A stretch of DNA of 32,656 nucleotides from Candidatus Omnitrophota bacterium (GCA_030695905.1 JAUYOL010000010.1:1-32656), one strand, 5' to 3'; numbered from the stretch's first letter, positions 23,788 to 32,306 are shown. Program-made: numbers and translations. The notes: generated by a model not told the origin, from the letters alone.

Positions 23788-24126
23788 TTACCCTTTAAGA
23801 TTATTTATTTTTGTTATATCAAAGGTGCCGTATTTTTCATATATCTTTATCGCCATGGCTATTAAAACGAGTGTAAGCGACAGCCCTATAACTATTACGG
23901 TAGAGACAATGGCCTGGGGAAATGGGTCCACCATGCTTTTTATTACCTGGTCCGTCGCGAATATCGGCGAGCGGGAATTCTGTCTATACCCTATCAGCAC
24001 AAAAAACAGGTTTACCGCGTATCCCATTATTCCTATGCCTATTATTATCTTTATCAGGTTCCTCTTTCTGACAACGCAGTAAAGCCCTTCGAGAAAAAGG
24101 ATCAGGCACAATATATATATGCTCAT
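23788..24126 (-). CDS. mnhC: Mrp/Mnh-type antiporter subunit C (NuoK-like)
   Basis: The 112-residue protein has three hydrophobic helices in the MrpC/NuoK pattern. Marks are LIKIIIGIGIMGYAVNLFFVLIGY in part, then MVDPFPQAIVSTVIVIGLSLTLVLIAMAI in part, including the DPxPQALVLTAIVIG-like segment that defines MrpC. The inserted segment RQNSRSPIFATDQVIKS before it is typical of the family. It lies between mnhB and mnhD with gaps of four and five bases. Confidence 0.92.
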   Translation of the reverse strand: MSIYILCLILFLEGLYCVVRKRNLIKIIIGIGIMGYAVNLFFVLIGYRQNSRSPIFATDQVIKSMVDPFPQAIVSTVIVIGLSLTLVLIAMAIKIYEKYGTFDITKINNLKG

Positions 24127-24130
24127 AATA

Positions 24131-24532
24131 TCACTCCGAGTCCTTATCGAATTTTGAAAGCAGCACCAGCGCTATGAATATAGCGAATAAGCCCCCGCCC
24201 ACCGCGACCAATTCAAATAAAGGCATCGCAAGACGGGAATAATTCTCTCTCCAGGGGACCATGACCATGAATAAAAATACCAGTGCCGCGACGCCTATGA
24301 AGATACGAAGTGTATTTGAATGCAGTCTTTTAAGCGCGACCTTCTTGCCGAAGGCAAGCATTATATGGACAAACGACAGCGCAACTATCACGCCGCCTAC
24401 GAATCCGCCCCCCGGCGCCTGATGGCCATTTATAGCGACGTAAACCCCGTATAACAGTATGAACCCAAGCGTTATGCGAGTCACAGTCTTCACTATAAGC
24501 GTCATGCCGCTCTCTTCGCGAACCCTGCCCAT
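24131..24532 (-). CDS. mnhB: Mrp/Mnh-type antiporter subunit B
   Basis: The 133-residue membrane protein has four likely helices and the defining NGHQAPGGGFVGGVIVALSF block near residue 40. MrpB-like subunits are shared by Mrp antiporters and Mbh-type hydrogenases. The ATG at 24532 has AAAGGA about ten bases before it; an ATG at 24505 would give an N-terminus (TLIVKTVTR) closer to the family and is a real alternative. Confidence 0.9.
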   Translation of the reverse strand: MGRVREESGMTLIVKTVTRITLGFILLYGVYVAINGHQAPGGGFVGGVIVALSFVHIMLAFGKKVALKRLHSNTLRIFIGVAALVFLFMVMVPWRENYSRLAMPLFELVAVGGGLFAIFIALVLLSKFDKDSE

Positions 24533-24535
24533 ATT

Positions 24536-25060
24536 TTAATAATCCTTTGTCCTTCCCGCGCTGCGAGCTATCGCAAGCACTCCGACTATCGCGGTAAAAA
24601 GTATCGCCACTTCACCCAAAGTGTCATATGCGCGAAAATTCACTATTATCGAAGCCACGACATTCTCCGAGCCCGTCTTCAATAAAGCATTATCGATATA
24701 GAACTTTGATACCTTCATAAGCGCGTTGCCAAATAAAGGCATATTTCTCAACGCGATATAAGATGCCGTCAAAAACACAACCATAAAACATAGAGTGCCT
24801 ACCGTATTGAATACCCATCTGCCGGAAACGCTGAATGGAATGTCTTTTCTTATAGTAGCTCTCACTAAAATTACTAAGCTCAATATCTCAACGACAAGCT
24901 GCATCATAGCGAGATCCGGCGCCTTCAATGTCAAAAATGCCATGCATAGGCCTATTCCTACCGCCCCTATGGCAACAACGCTTGAAAGCAGATCCTTTAC
25001 CTCGACCGCTATTATCGCGGCCACTATCATAAAAACAAGAATAAGGTGTAACTCAAGCAT
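24536..25060 (-). CDS. MbhD/MbhE-like subunit (MrpA C-terminal region as a separate gene)
   Basis: The 174-residue membrane protein equals the C-terminal part of MrpA. The first half (VKDLLSSVVAIGAVGIGLC, LKAPDLAMMQLVVEILSLVI) is the DUF4040/MbhD segment, with the acidic residues of NuoJ-like helices. The second half (NVVASIIVNFRAYDTLGEV) is the MbhE segment. In Pyrococcus Mbh these are two genes and in MrpA they are fused to the NuoL-like part; here they are fused together but separate from it. ATG 25060 is chosen, with GGGGTAGGA upstream and four bases after the previous stop; the in-frame TTG at 25075 is unneeded. Confidence 0.88.
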   Translation of the reverse strand: MLELHLILVFMIVAAIIAVEVKDLLSSVVAIGAVGIGLCMAFLTLKAPDLAMMQLVVEILSLVILVRATIRKDIPFSVSGRWVFNTVGTLCFMVVFLTASYIALRNMPLFGNALMKVSKFYIDNALLKTGSENVVASIIVNFRAYDTLGEVAILFTAIVGVLAIARSAGRTKDY

Positions 25061-25064
25061 TATC

Positions 25065-26876
25065 CTACCCCACAAATAGAATTATAAAAATAACCGCCAG
25101 GCCCAAAAGGCACCACACAAGATAGGTCGGAAGTATTCCATTATGAAGCCGCTGTAAAAAGTTCGTAAATACCGCTATTGTCCTTTTCCCCACCTCGTAT
25201 ATATCAAAACTTTTGCGGTCCTCTTTCTTATACAGATAATTCAGAATGCCTACATCTTTCATGGTATCGTAAAACTCTGCGCCGGTCACCCTATCAAGAT
25301 TATCGGGGTTTTCTCCTCCTATAAATATACCCACGCGGCGCGCTTTTTTCGGAATACTTATATAATAGATGAGAAGGCCTGCCAGTATGCCGACAATTAT
25401 AAGAGCAGTGGCAATGCCGGGGCTCCATGTGCCAAGATAAGCTATGCTTTCCTCACTTACCGCCGGTAATATTAAAAGCGATAGCGGTATAGCAAACGCG
25501 AATATCCCAAATATTATGCATATAACCGCCAGTATAACGATAGGCAGCAACATTGATAAGCCGACTTCCTTCAAATTTTTCGGTAAATTAACGGAAGGCC
25601 TGCCTAAAAATACAGCGTGCAGCAGTTTCATGAAACTGGCTATAGTCAGCGCGCCGCCGAACATCGCGGCGACGAGCCATATTATCCACATAGGATTTTT
25701 ACTATTACCCAACTCTATTATACCCTGATATATCATCCATTTTGAGACAAAACCGTTAAAAGGCGGTATGCCCGATATCGAGAATGACGCTATAAGAAAA
25801 CAGATAAAGGTAACCGGCATATACCTGGCAAGGCCGCCGAGCTTTGATAAGTCCGTGGTATGCGTTCTCTTTTCAACGGCACCAGCGCTTAAGAAAAGAC
25901 ATGATTTGTAAATAGCGTTATTTAGCATATGAAATAATCCTCCGGCTATGCCCACCGGCGTCGCCGTCCCTATACCAAGCACCATATAGCCCACCTGAGA
26001 CACGGCGTGATATCCCAATAATCGCTTAAAATCGTGCTGAATAAGCGCTATAGCCACGGCAACTATTACGGTTAATGCTCCTATAAGCAATAGAAACGTA
26101 TTCGAAATATCGTTCATTACAAATAGCGATAAAGATGCCTTGGCCAGAAGATATATGCCCAAAAATTTATCCAACGAAGCCGGCAGATAAGCTGCCACCG
26201 ACGTGGGGCCGTCTTTGGCGACATCCGGAAGCCATGAATGAAACGGCATGGCGCCGGCTTTAGCGAAAGCGGCTATAGCTATGCATAGATAAGCTATATA
26301 GGCAAATGGGCAGTCTAATTCTATGTGCGTGCCTTCGATAAGGAATGATCCTGACATCTTCCAGATAAGGCCTATCGCAAATATCATCAGCGCGTCTGTA
26401 CCGCCAATTATTATAAGCGCTTTTTTTGCCGAAGCTGCCGCCTTGAGAGTTCCGTCTATACTGACTAATAGGTATAAAAGCGCGGCTAATATTCCCCAGA
26501 ATACGGCCAGAACTATGAGATTATTGGCATACACAACCGCCAGGGAGCTGCCAAGCGCTACTAACACATACCCAAAATATCTGCCGTTATTTCTTTCTAT
26601 AAAACCAAGCGAATATATCGTAACTATCAACGCGAAGAAAGAGACGCCTAACGCGGCAAGCGCGGAGAGGCTATCTACCGCAAATGTAGGGTTATGTATA
26701 GGGGGCCAATACAGGGGTTGGCGTATAAATATAAGAATAGACGCGGCAAAAATAATTACGGCGGTTATGGAAGCCAGCAGCCTGGTTATGACTTTTATCT
26801 TGTCGGAAATAAACAAGCATATCAAGCCAACAAGTATCGGAAGACCGATTGTATAAGCCAAAAAATTTACCTGCAT
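25065..26876 (-). CDS. NuoL/MrpA-N-like proton-translocating antiporter subunit
   Basis: The 603-residue polytopic protein belongs to the NuoL/MrpA/HyfB family. It shows MPFHSWLPDVAKDGPTSVAAYLPASLDKFLGIYLL with the channel lysine, LIQHDFKRLLGYHAVSQVGYM and GIPPFNGFVSKW. After about 14 core helices it has a long C-terminal extension ending in another hydrophobic segment (YLVWCLLGLAVIFIILFVG), separated by a charged stretch. This resembles the lateral helix arrangement of NuoL or HyfB more than MrpA, whose own tail is encoded by the next gene. It overlaps the hydrogenase large-subunit gene by ten bases. Confidence 0.9.
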   Translation of the reverse strand: MQVNFLAYTIGLPILVGLICLFISDKIKVITRLLASITAVIIFAASILIFIRQPLYWPPIHNPTFAVDSLSALAALGVSFFALIVTIYSLGFIERNNGRYFGYVLVALGSSLAVVYANNLIVLAVFWGILAALLYLLVSIDGTLKAAASAKKALIIIGGTDALMIFAIGLIWKMSGSFLIEGTHIELDCPFAYIAYLCIAIAAFAKAGAMPFHSWLPDVAKDGPTSVAAYLPASLDKFLGIYLLAKASLSLFVMNDISNTFLLLIGALTVIVAVAIALIQHDFKRLLGYHAVSQVGYMVLGIGTATPVGIAGGLFHMLNNAIYKSCLFLSAGAVEKRTHTTDLSKLGGLARYMPVTFICFLIASFSISGIPPFNGFVSKWMIYQGIIELGNSKNPMWIIWLVAAMFGGALTIASFMKLLHAVFLGRPSVNLPKNLKEVGLSMLLPIVILAVICIIFGIFAFAIPLSLLILPAVSEESIAYLGTWSPGIATALIIVGILAGLLIYYISIPKKARRVGIFIGGENPDNLDRVTGAEFYDTMKDVGILNYLYKKEDRKSFDIYEVGKRTIAVFTNFLQRLHNGILPTYLVWCLLGLAVIFIILFVG

Positions 26877-28066
26877 ACTATCCTATTATCATACCTATCT
26901 TTTATACGCTTCGTCTTTTCCTGCGACAACCTTATCAGTTCGTTCACATCCATTATATTCTTATCTTTTGGATCGACAATAAGCATCCTCTCCGTACAGC
27001 AATAACAAGGATCTATCGCGGCAAGTATTATCGTAGCGTCCGAGACGGTTTCGCCCACTACGGTTTCTCTGAAGGTAGGAAAATTCATATAAGTCGGAGC
27101 TCTTATCTTGTGCCTTACAGGAGAGTTTGTCCCGTCCGACTTTACATAATGAAAGCACTCGCCTCTCGGCGCCTCTACCTGGCTTATCCCCTCTCCCGGA
27201 GGAATATCTTTTGGTTTTGAATCTATCGGCCCCTGGGGCATCTTGTCAAGGCACTGCCTTATTATGCTGATAGATTCGAACATCTCAAGGATCCTGACAA
27301 CTGTCTTGGCAAAGATATCGCCCTCTTTCTGCGTAATAACATTCCATTTCACCCTGTCATAGGCCGCATAGGGATGATCACGCCGGACATCTATATCGAC
27401 ATCCGAGGCTCTTGCCACCGGCCCCAGAGCCGCGTAATCTATCGCGTCTTCTTTTGTTAATATGCCTACACCCTTTAGCCTTTCGTGAAGCACGGGATCG
27501 TCGAGCACAGCGCCTTTTAACATATCGAGCTGCTTCACAAACTCATCGAGCCTTGTCAATATATAAGGAATGTGCTCTCTCTCTATGTCCCGGCGCACTC
27601 CGCCTACCTTGTGCATAGCGTAATTCTGCCTATTCCCGGTAACAGTTTCAAATATGTCGCATATGGGTTCGCGATATTTCCACGCCCACATAAATACCGT
27701 GTTATACCCGATAAAATGGGCCGCCAATCCCAGCCATAAAAGGTGTGAATGTATCCTTTCGAGCTCCTGGCATATCGACCTTATATATAACGCCCTTTCC
27801 GGCACTTCGATACCGCAAATATTCTCTACCGCCTGGGCGCATGTTATAGGATGGCTCGATGAACATATCCCGCATATTCTCTCCACGATAAACAGGGACT
27901 GGTCGTAACTTTTCGCTTCCGATATCTTCTCTATTCCGCGATGGTTATATCCTATCCTTACGTCAACATCCACCACCTTCTCGCCTTCAACGACAAGTTT
28001 ATAAAATTCCGGCTCCTCCTGAAGCGGATGGTATGGGCCTATCGGTATGTGCGCTTTATGGCTCAT
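26867..28066 (-). CDS. Group 4 [NiFe] hydrogenase large (catalytic) subunit
   Basis: The 399-residue protein binds the NiFe(CN)2CO centre where H+ is reduced or H2 oxidised. Both nickel motifs are intact: L1 is RICGICSSSH (Cys65, Cys68) and L2 is DPCYCCTER (Cys354, Cys357). That separates it from NuoD and from Mbx/Mbs relatives, which lost them. The body (IEVPERALYIRSICQELERIHSHLLWLG, in part, and TGNRQNYAMHKVGGVRRDI) is nearest in my recollection to Mbh/Ech-type group 4 enzymes. A 39-residue tail follows Arg360-Met361, the position at which HycI cuts HycE, and hycI is in the operon. L2 has an additional cysteine at 356. The NuoC-like domain is a separate gene, unlike in HycE. Confidence 0.95.
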   Translation of the reverse strand: MSHKAHIPIGPYHPLQEEPEFYKLVVEGEKVVDVDVRIGYNHRGIEKISEAKSYDQSLFIVERICGICSSSHPITCAQAVENICGIEVPERALYIRSICQELERIHSHLLWLGLAAHFIGYNTVFMWAWKYREPICDIFETVTGNRQNYAMHKVGGVRRDIEREHIPYILTRLDEFVKQLDMLKGAVLDDPVLHERLKGVGILTKEDAIDYAALGPVARASDVDIDVRRDHPYAAYDRVKWNVITQKEGDIFAKTVVRILEMFESISIIRQCLDKMPQGPIDSKPKDIPPGEGISQVEAPRGECFHYVKSDGTNSPVRHKIRAPTYMNFPTFRETVVGETVSDATIILAAIDPCYCCTERMLIVDPKDKNIMDVNELIRLSQEKTKRIKDRYDNRIVCR

Positions 28067-28536
28067 TTATCTTCCTTCCTCGAGTCCCTCTTGGGCGGTA
28101 CGAAATCTTTTCTCATGGGATATACGCCTTTTGGCCAATCATCGGGTAAAAGCAGCGGCCGTAGATCAGAATTACCGTTAAACTCTATCCCAAAAAGTTC
28201 ATGCAATTCTCTTTCTATCCACCACGCGGACCTTGTTATATTGGTAATGGTATCGACGTGAGGGTCCTGCTTATCTTTTATGAGGGCTCTCAGTGAAACA
28301 ACTATACCGGATGAGTCATCCGAAAAATGATACAGGATCTCGAGCGAATCAAAATCATCCACGCCGGAAGCCGTATTAAAACGCAGCCCCGCTTCTTTAA
28401 ATAGATATCTAACAATCTCATTTATATCTTTTGGGTATATATCTACATATACCCTCTTGTCGGATCCTTTGTTCATATTGAGTATTTTACCGCCGAATCT
28501 ATCGTTTAAATTTTTTAAAATCTGGCCTATCGTCAT
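28063..28536 (-). CDS. NuoC-like (30 kDa) hydrogenase subunit
   Basis: The 157-residue protein matches the NuoC/EchD/MbhK-type subunit that packs against the large subunit. The signature is SAWWIERELHELFGIEFNGN followed by LRPLLLPDDWPKGVYPMRKDF. In HycE this domain is the N-terminal part of the large subunit; here it stands alone and overlaps the large-subunit start by four bases (ATGA). It has no cofactor motif of its own. Confidence 0.92.
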   Translation of the reverse strand: MTIGQILKNLNDRFGGKILNMNKGSDKRVYVDIYPKDINEIVRYLFKEAGLRFNTASGVDDFDSLEILYHFSDDSSGIVVSLRALIKDKQDPHVDTITNITRSAWWIERELHELFGIEFNGNSDLRPLLLPDDWPKGVYPMRKDFVPPKRDSRKEDK

Positions 28537-28967
28537 CTTGACTTCCTTTTCGACTTTATCTTTTCCATCAGTTTCGCAAAACCATCGATTATCGCTTCAG
28601 GCCGCGGCGGACATCCCGGTATGTATACATCAACGGGTATAATCTCATCCAGCGGCTGACCTGTGTTGTAGCTATCTTTGAATAGCCCCCTTGAAGAACC
28701 GCAGGCGCCCCACACTATAACATAGCCAGGCTTAGGCATCTGCTCATAAAGGGTCTTTATCCTCGGTATCGTAAGCCTGTTTGCCGACCCCGTGCAAAGC
28801 ATTACATCCGCGTGTTTTATGCTTCCGACAAGCGTTATCCCGAATCTTTCCACGTCATAGCGGGGCGTAAGACAATCTATTAATTCTATGTCGCAGTTAT
28901 TGCAGCTTCCGCTCGAAACGTGGAAGACATATAATGATTTGGTAAAAATCTTCTCTTTAAGCCCCAT
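28533..28967 (-). CDS. Hydrogenase small subunit (NuoB/HycG/MbhJ-like)
   Basis: The 144-residue subunit holds the proximal [4Fe-4S] cluster next to the NiFe site. Ligands are in GSCNNCDIEL (Cys22, Cys25), in WGACGSSRG and in PGCPPRPEAI. It has no Tat signal or extra clusters, as usual for group 4. ATG 28967 is chosen because AGGA lies seven bases upstream; a GTG at 28973 overlapping the nuoH-like stop is also possible. Its place between the NuoH- and NuoC-like genes is that of many energy-converting hydrogenases. Confidence 0.93.
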   Translation of the reverse strand: MGLKEKIFTKSLYVFHVSSGSCNNCDIELIDCLTPRYDVERFGITLVGSIKHADVMLCTGSANRLTIPRIKTLYEQMPKPGYVIVWGACGSSRGLFKDSYNTGQPLDEIIPVDVYIPGCPPRPEAIIDGFAKLMEKIKSKRKSR

Positions 28968-28969
28968 GA

Positions 28970-29905
28970 TCACATCCTAAAATAAGCCAGTATTATCGCT
29001 ACTACCGCCAACGCAGTGGGAATTCTCCAGAAAAACCTTACTGCCTGATCTATCCTGACTCGCGGGTTCGTATTTTTTATAACAATCATAACTACAAGGA
29101 TAAGCAAATATTGTCCAACCGCGTTCAGTAGTCCCCGCGGCGTAAATACTATACCTCCAAAATAAAGAGTTATAAGAAGCGCCGGTAGAACAAACAATAT
29201 TATCGCTTTTGTGATCTTAAATACCGCGAGCGCTCTTCCTGAATATTCTATATATGGGCCGGACGCTATCTCTGTCTCCGCCTCCGGCATATCGAACGGA
29301 ACAAATCCCGCCTTCGCCTGGATACAGAATATCATTACAATAAATGAAAGAACTCCGGATATACTGGCGATAAATAATCCGCTTTCCTGCTGACAGGTAA
29401 TTATGCTGCCCACGTTTATTGCGTAACCGGACTTTATTATGGGCACTGTAAGCGCTAACAAAAACGGTAATTCATAAGAGAGCATCAGCTTCATCTCTCT
29501 TGAGCTGCCAAGGGAAGCGAGCGGATTACCCGACGCGAAACCTCCGAGCATAAGCGCTATGGGAGGGACCATCAATAGATATACCACAACTATAAGATCG
29601 CCTACAAATCCGCTGTCAGGCGCCCAATTTAATACCAAGAGTATTGTGGAGACTAAAGTAGCGCATGCCATCGCGATAAGAGGCATCGCGAAAAATACCC
29701 TGGTGGACGCGCCTTGAGGGATAAGAGTCTCTTTGTACATAAGCTTTATTATGTCTATAAAATTCTGATACCATGGCGGGCCGACGCGATACTGCAGGCG
29801 CGCGGTGACTTTCCTGTCAATCCAGCCGATTAAAAGCCCCATAGAACCGGAAAAAAGGAATCCGGGAAATACTAAAAATAAAAATAGGTACTCTAATATA
29901 CTCAT
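28970..29905 (-). CDS. NuoH/HycD-like membrane subunit of the hydrogenase
   Basis: The 311-residue protein has about eight membrane helices and anchors the peripheral hydrogenase arm. Family blocks are GWIDRKVTARLQYRVGPPWYQNFIDIIKL (in part), SSREMKLMLSYELPFLLAL, FVPFDMPEAETEIASGPYIEYSG with the conserved acidic loop, and the C-terminal NTNPRVRIDQAVRFFWRIP. That acidic loop is thought to couple redox change to ion movement in the Complex I superfamily. The start overlaps the polyferredoxin stop by four bases. Confidence 0.95.
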   Translation of the reverse strand: MSILEYLFLFLVFPGFLFSGSMGLLIGWIDRKVTARLQYRVGPPWYQNFIDIIKLMYKETLIPQGASTRVFFAMPLIAMACATLVSTILLVLNWAPDSGFVGDLIVVVYLLMVPPIALMLGGFASGNPLASLGSSREMKLMLSYELPFLLALTVPIIKSGYAINVGSIITCQQESGLFIASISGVLSFIVMIFCIQAKAGFVPFDMPEAETEIASGPYIEYSGRALAVFKITKAIILFVLPALLITLYFGGIVFTPRGLLNAVGQYLLILVVMIVIKNTNPRVRIDQAVRFFWRIPTALAVVAIILAYFRM

Positions 29906-30402
29906 CGCTTCTTAGGCGGCTGCTCTATCCGCTCCCATTTATAATCCGTCTTTACCATAAGATATTCCGAGGCTTTGAATAGATGGCCTTCCTGATCTTC
30001 CTCAAACTCACCGTATTTTATTCCGCCATGTGTGCACGACTGCAGGCATATAGGCGATTCGTCCTCTTTTAGCCGGCCCAGGCAGTAATCACACCGGGAG
30101 ATAACGAACGGTATCGTCTCGGGATATATTACACCGAATGGGCATGCGCGCGAACAGCTTTTACAGGAGGTGCAGCGCATCATATATCGCTTTAGCATAT
30201 TCGTATCCTGTAGTTCCAGCGCTTCCCATGGGCACGATGCCACGCATGGCGCGTCATCGCATCGCCTGCAATTAATCGCGAAATGCGCGAACTCTCTTAA
30301 GTTTGTTACGCCGTTATTGCCGGGATGCTGGATGTAACTGCAGAGCATCCCGCACTCTTCGCATTTCGAACACGCGTCTAAATCAATTAGCAGTCGTTTC
30401 AT
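29902..30402 (-). CDS. Polyferredoxin with four [4Fe-4S] sites (HycB/CooF/HydN-like)
   Basis: The 166-residue protein has four cysteine quartets: CSKCEECGMLC from residue 11, CRRCDDAPCVASCP, CTSCKSCSRACP, and a split one with CDYC followed by CLQSC. This is the pattern of the electron-entry subunits HycB, HydN and CooF. It lies between the HydG-like flavoprotein and the membrane hydrogenase genes, so it is the natural electron bridge between them. It abuts the hydG-like stop with no spacer. Confidence 0.93.
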   Translation of the reverse strand: MKRLLIDLDACSKCEECGMLCSYIQHPGNNGVTNLREFAHFAINCRRCDDAPCVASCPWEALELQDTNMLKRYMMRCTSCKSCSRACPFGVIYPETIPFVISRCDYCLGRLKEDESPICLQSCTHGGIKYGEFEEDQEGHLFKASEYLMVKTDYKWERIEQPPKKR

Positions 30403-31224
30403 TTAGTCCCAGATATTAGGCAGATCTTTTAGTTTATCATAAGTAAATACGGGTCCGTCTTTACAGGCATAGTAAGGGCCTATCCTGCAGTGCCCGCACT
30501 TTCCTATGCCGCATGACATATTCTTTTCCATCGATAGATATACATTATTGGTCTTAAAACCAAGATCCAATAATTTGAATGTGACAAATTTCATCATTAT
30601 CGGAGGGCCGCATACAATAGCCACAGCGTTATTTACATCGAGGCCGTCAGGCTTTACTATCGTTGTGACTATGCCTACATTGCCCTTCCATGTTTCATCT
30701 CCGACGTCCACGGTAAGCTCTATACAGAAGTTACCGGCCCTGGACTTCCACGACTCTATCTCATTCCTGTAAACAATATCTTTTGAGGTGCGGGACCCAT
30801 ATTTAACAACTATTTTTTTGTAATCATTTATATTATTGAAGAGCGCGTATAGAAGGGCTCTTAACGGCGCCAGGCCGACTCCTCCGCCTACGATGAATAT
30901 CTCTTTGCCCTTCCATTCATTTATAGGATAAGCCGTGCCGTATGGGCCGCGCAAGCCCACAACACTGCCTACGGATATATCGTGCAGTATCTTTGTGATG
31001 CGGCCGGCGCTCATTATGGTAAAGTCGAGCTTGTCGGAAATATTGTGGTTGGACGACGGTGTAAATGGCGCTTCGCCTACGCCGGGGATAGAGACATCCA
31101 TGAATTGACCCGCTTTAAAAGGTATGGGCTGCCTCGGACGAAACGTAAACGTCTTTATGTTAGACGTCTCTTCGTTTACTTTAATAACTTCGGCTTCTAT
31201 AAATGCGTATGGATTTTTATGCAT
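30403..31224 (-). CDS. HydG/AsrB-like FAD and NAD(P)-binding [2Fe-2S] subunit
   Basis: The 273-residue protein is of the ferredoxin-NADP reductase superfamily, as in the sulfhydrogenase gamma subunit, anaerobic sulfite reductase AsrB and the electron-transfer subunit of dihydroorotate dehydrogenase. Residues 1-100 form the FAD-binding barrel (FKAGQFMDVSIPG). The NAD(P)-binding part has IVGGGVGLAPLRALLYAL at 111-128 and VCGPPIMM at 204-211. The C-terminal [2Fe-2S] site uses Cys238, Cys243, Cys246 and Cys254. ATG 31224 is preferred over a TTG two codons earlier. Next to a hydrogenase it should pass electrons between NAD(P)H and the iron-sulfur subunits. Confidence 0.9.
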   Translation of the reverse strand: MHKNPYAFIEAEVIKVNEETSNIKTFTFRPRQPIPFKAGQFMDVSIPGVGEAPFTPSSNHNISDKLDFTIMSAGRITKILHDISVGSVVGLRGPYGTAYPINEWKGKEIFIVGGGVGLAPLRALLYALFNNINDYKKIVVKYGSRTSKDIVYRNEIESWKSRAGNFCIELTVDVGDETWKGNVGIVTTIVKPDGLDVNNAVAIVCGPPIMMKFVTFKLLDLGFKTNNVYLSMEKNMSCGIGKCGHCRIGPYYACKDGPVFTYDKLKDLPNIWD

Positions 31225-31226
31225 AA

Positions 31227-32306
31227 TCAATCATGAGGCGGTTTATTCCATTTATCCGTCACTAAACCTTTTAACACTTCTCTTAAATCTATATCACCCG
31301 GACACGCTTCTATGCAGCGGCCGCATCCCGTGCAGGCCGCATAATCCAGAACTTGCGGAAAAAATGTGAACTTTTTATCGAATCTATTGCGCAGTCTTTC
31401 ATAAAGATGCTTCCTCGGATTATGGCCTCCGGCCACCCTGGCGAAAGTTTTATACAAACAGGCGTCCCAGATCCTGCCACGGCCTATCTTTTGCTGCTTA
31501 GATTTCTCATCGAAAAGCAGAAAACAGTGACATGTCGGGCATGTCAGATTGCACGCTCCGCATTCAACACAGGTTGATGCGAAATCCTGCCACATCGCGA
31601 GGTTATCATAGTGCTTCTTTACGGCGCCTTTTATCGCTTCTGTATCGGGAGTACCCCTTTTATTTATAAAATCATTTATCTGGACGCAAACATTATCGCG
31701 CATCCTGTCGCGCTCATTCAAATCTCTATCCTGCGCGTTCTTAAAGAATGTTTTGTACGCGTCGATAATAGCCCTGCCCTTATCGGTACCCACTTCCACT
31801 AAAAACAATTCGCCTAAGGACGAGAGATTAAGATCAAAATTCTTTACCGGATATGGCCTGCCGGCCATCGCTATACAAAAACAGGTCTCTTTGGCAAATG
31901 TGCAGTCGTTTGATATTATAAGCGTATTTTTACGGTGAAATGCGTAAAAGGGGTCCTCTATATCGCCTTTTAAAAATACAAAATCCTGGAGAATGAGGCT
32001 GCTCAAGTCACATTGTTTCACGCCCGCAACGATTATGGACCCCGCACCATATCGGTACGGGGCAAGCTTTAAACTGCCGCCTTCTTGCCCAAGGACTTTC
32101 TCACGAGCGGGATTCAGGAAGGATTTGAATGGCTGGGTCTGTCTTATACCGCCTAATTGTATATTGGCTTCTTTAGACGGGTCAAACTCGCCGAACACGA
32201 ATCTATCTTTGTATTCATACGGCACGAATATTTTGTTATTTTGCGCCAGACGCGAAAACAGGTCAAATAAATCGCTCTTTGCGATCGAATACATATTATT
32301 ATACAT
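31227..32306 (-). CDS. HydB/AsrA-like iron-sulfur subunit
   Basis: The 359-residue protein matches the sulfhydrogenase beta subunit HydB and sulfite reductase subunit AsrA. Two ferredoxin-type quartets bind [4Fe-4S] clusters: Cys246, 249, 252, 256 (CVECGACNLTC, then another two cysteines at 259 and 261) and Cys325, 328, 331, 335 (CTGCGRCIEACPGDIDL). The N-terminal half has the family segment SIIVAGVKQCDLSSL and the cysteines of SNDCTFAKETCFC. It is first in the operon and overlaps the HydG-like gene. No soluble HydA/HydD hydrogenase or sulfite reductase AsrC gene accompanies it. A second in-frame ATG at 32294 could be the start. Confidence 0.9.
   Translation of the reverse strand: MYNNMYSIAKSDLFDLFSRLAQNNKIFVPYEYKDRFVFGEFDPSKEANIQLGGIRQTQPFKSFLNPAREKVLGQEGGSLKLAPYRYGAGSIIVAGVKQCDLSSLILQDFVFLKGDIEDPFYAFHRKNTLIISNDCTFAKETCFCIAMAGRPYPVKNFDLNLSSLGELFLVEVGTDKGRAIIDAYKTFFKNAQDRDLNERDRMRDNVCVQINDFINKRGTPDTEAIKGAVKKHYDNLAMWQDFASTCVECGACNLTCPTCHCFLLFDEKSKQQKIGRGRIWDACLYKTFARVAGGHNPRKHLYERLRNRFDKKFTFFPQVLDYAACTGCGRCIEACPGDIDLREVLKGLVTDKWNKPPHD

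Noticed and set aside
24536-26876. Possibility that the NuoL-like and MbhD/E-like genes are a broken MrpA
   Set aside because: The NuoL-like protein has its own complete C-terminal extension and helix, and the next gene has a good ribosome-binding site and ATG four bases later. They look like two real genes.
31227-32306. Anaerobic sulfite reductase operon (asrABC)
   Set aside because: The first two genes resemble AsrA and AsrB, but there is no siroheme-binding AsrC gene; hydrogenase genes follow directly.
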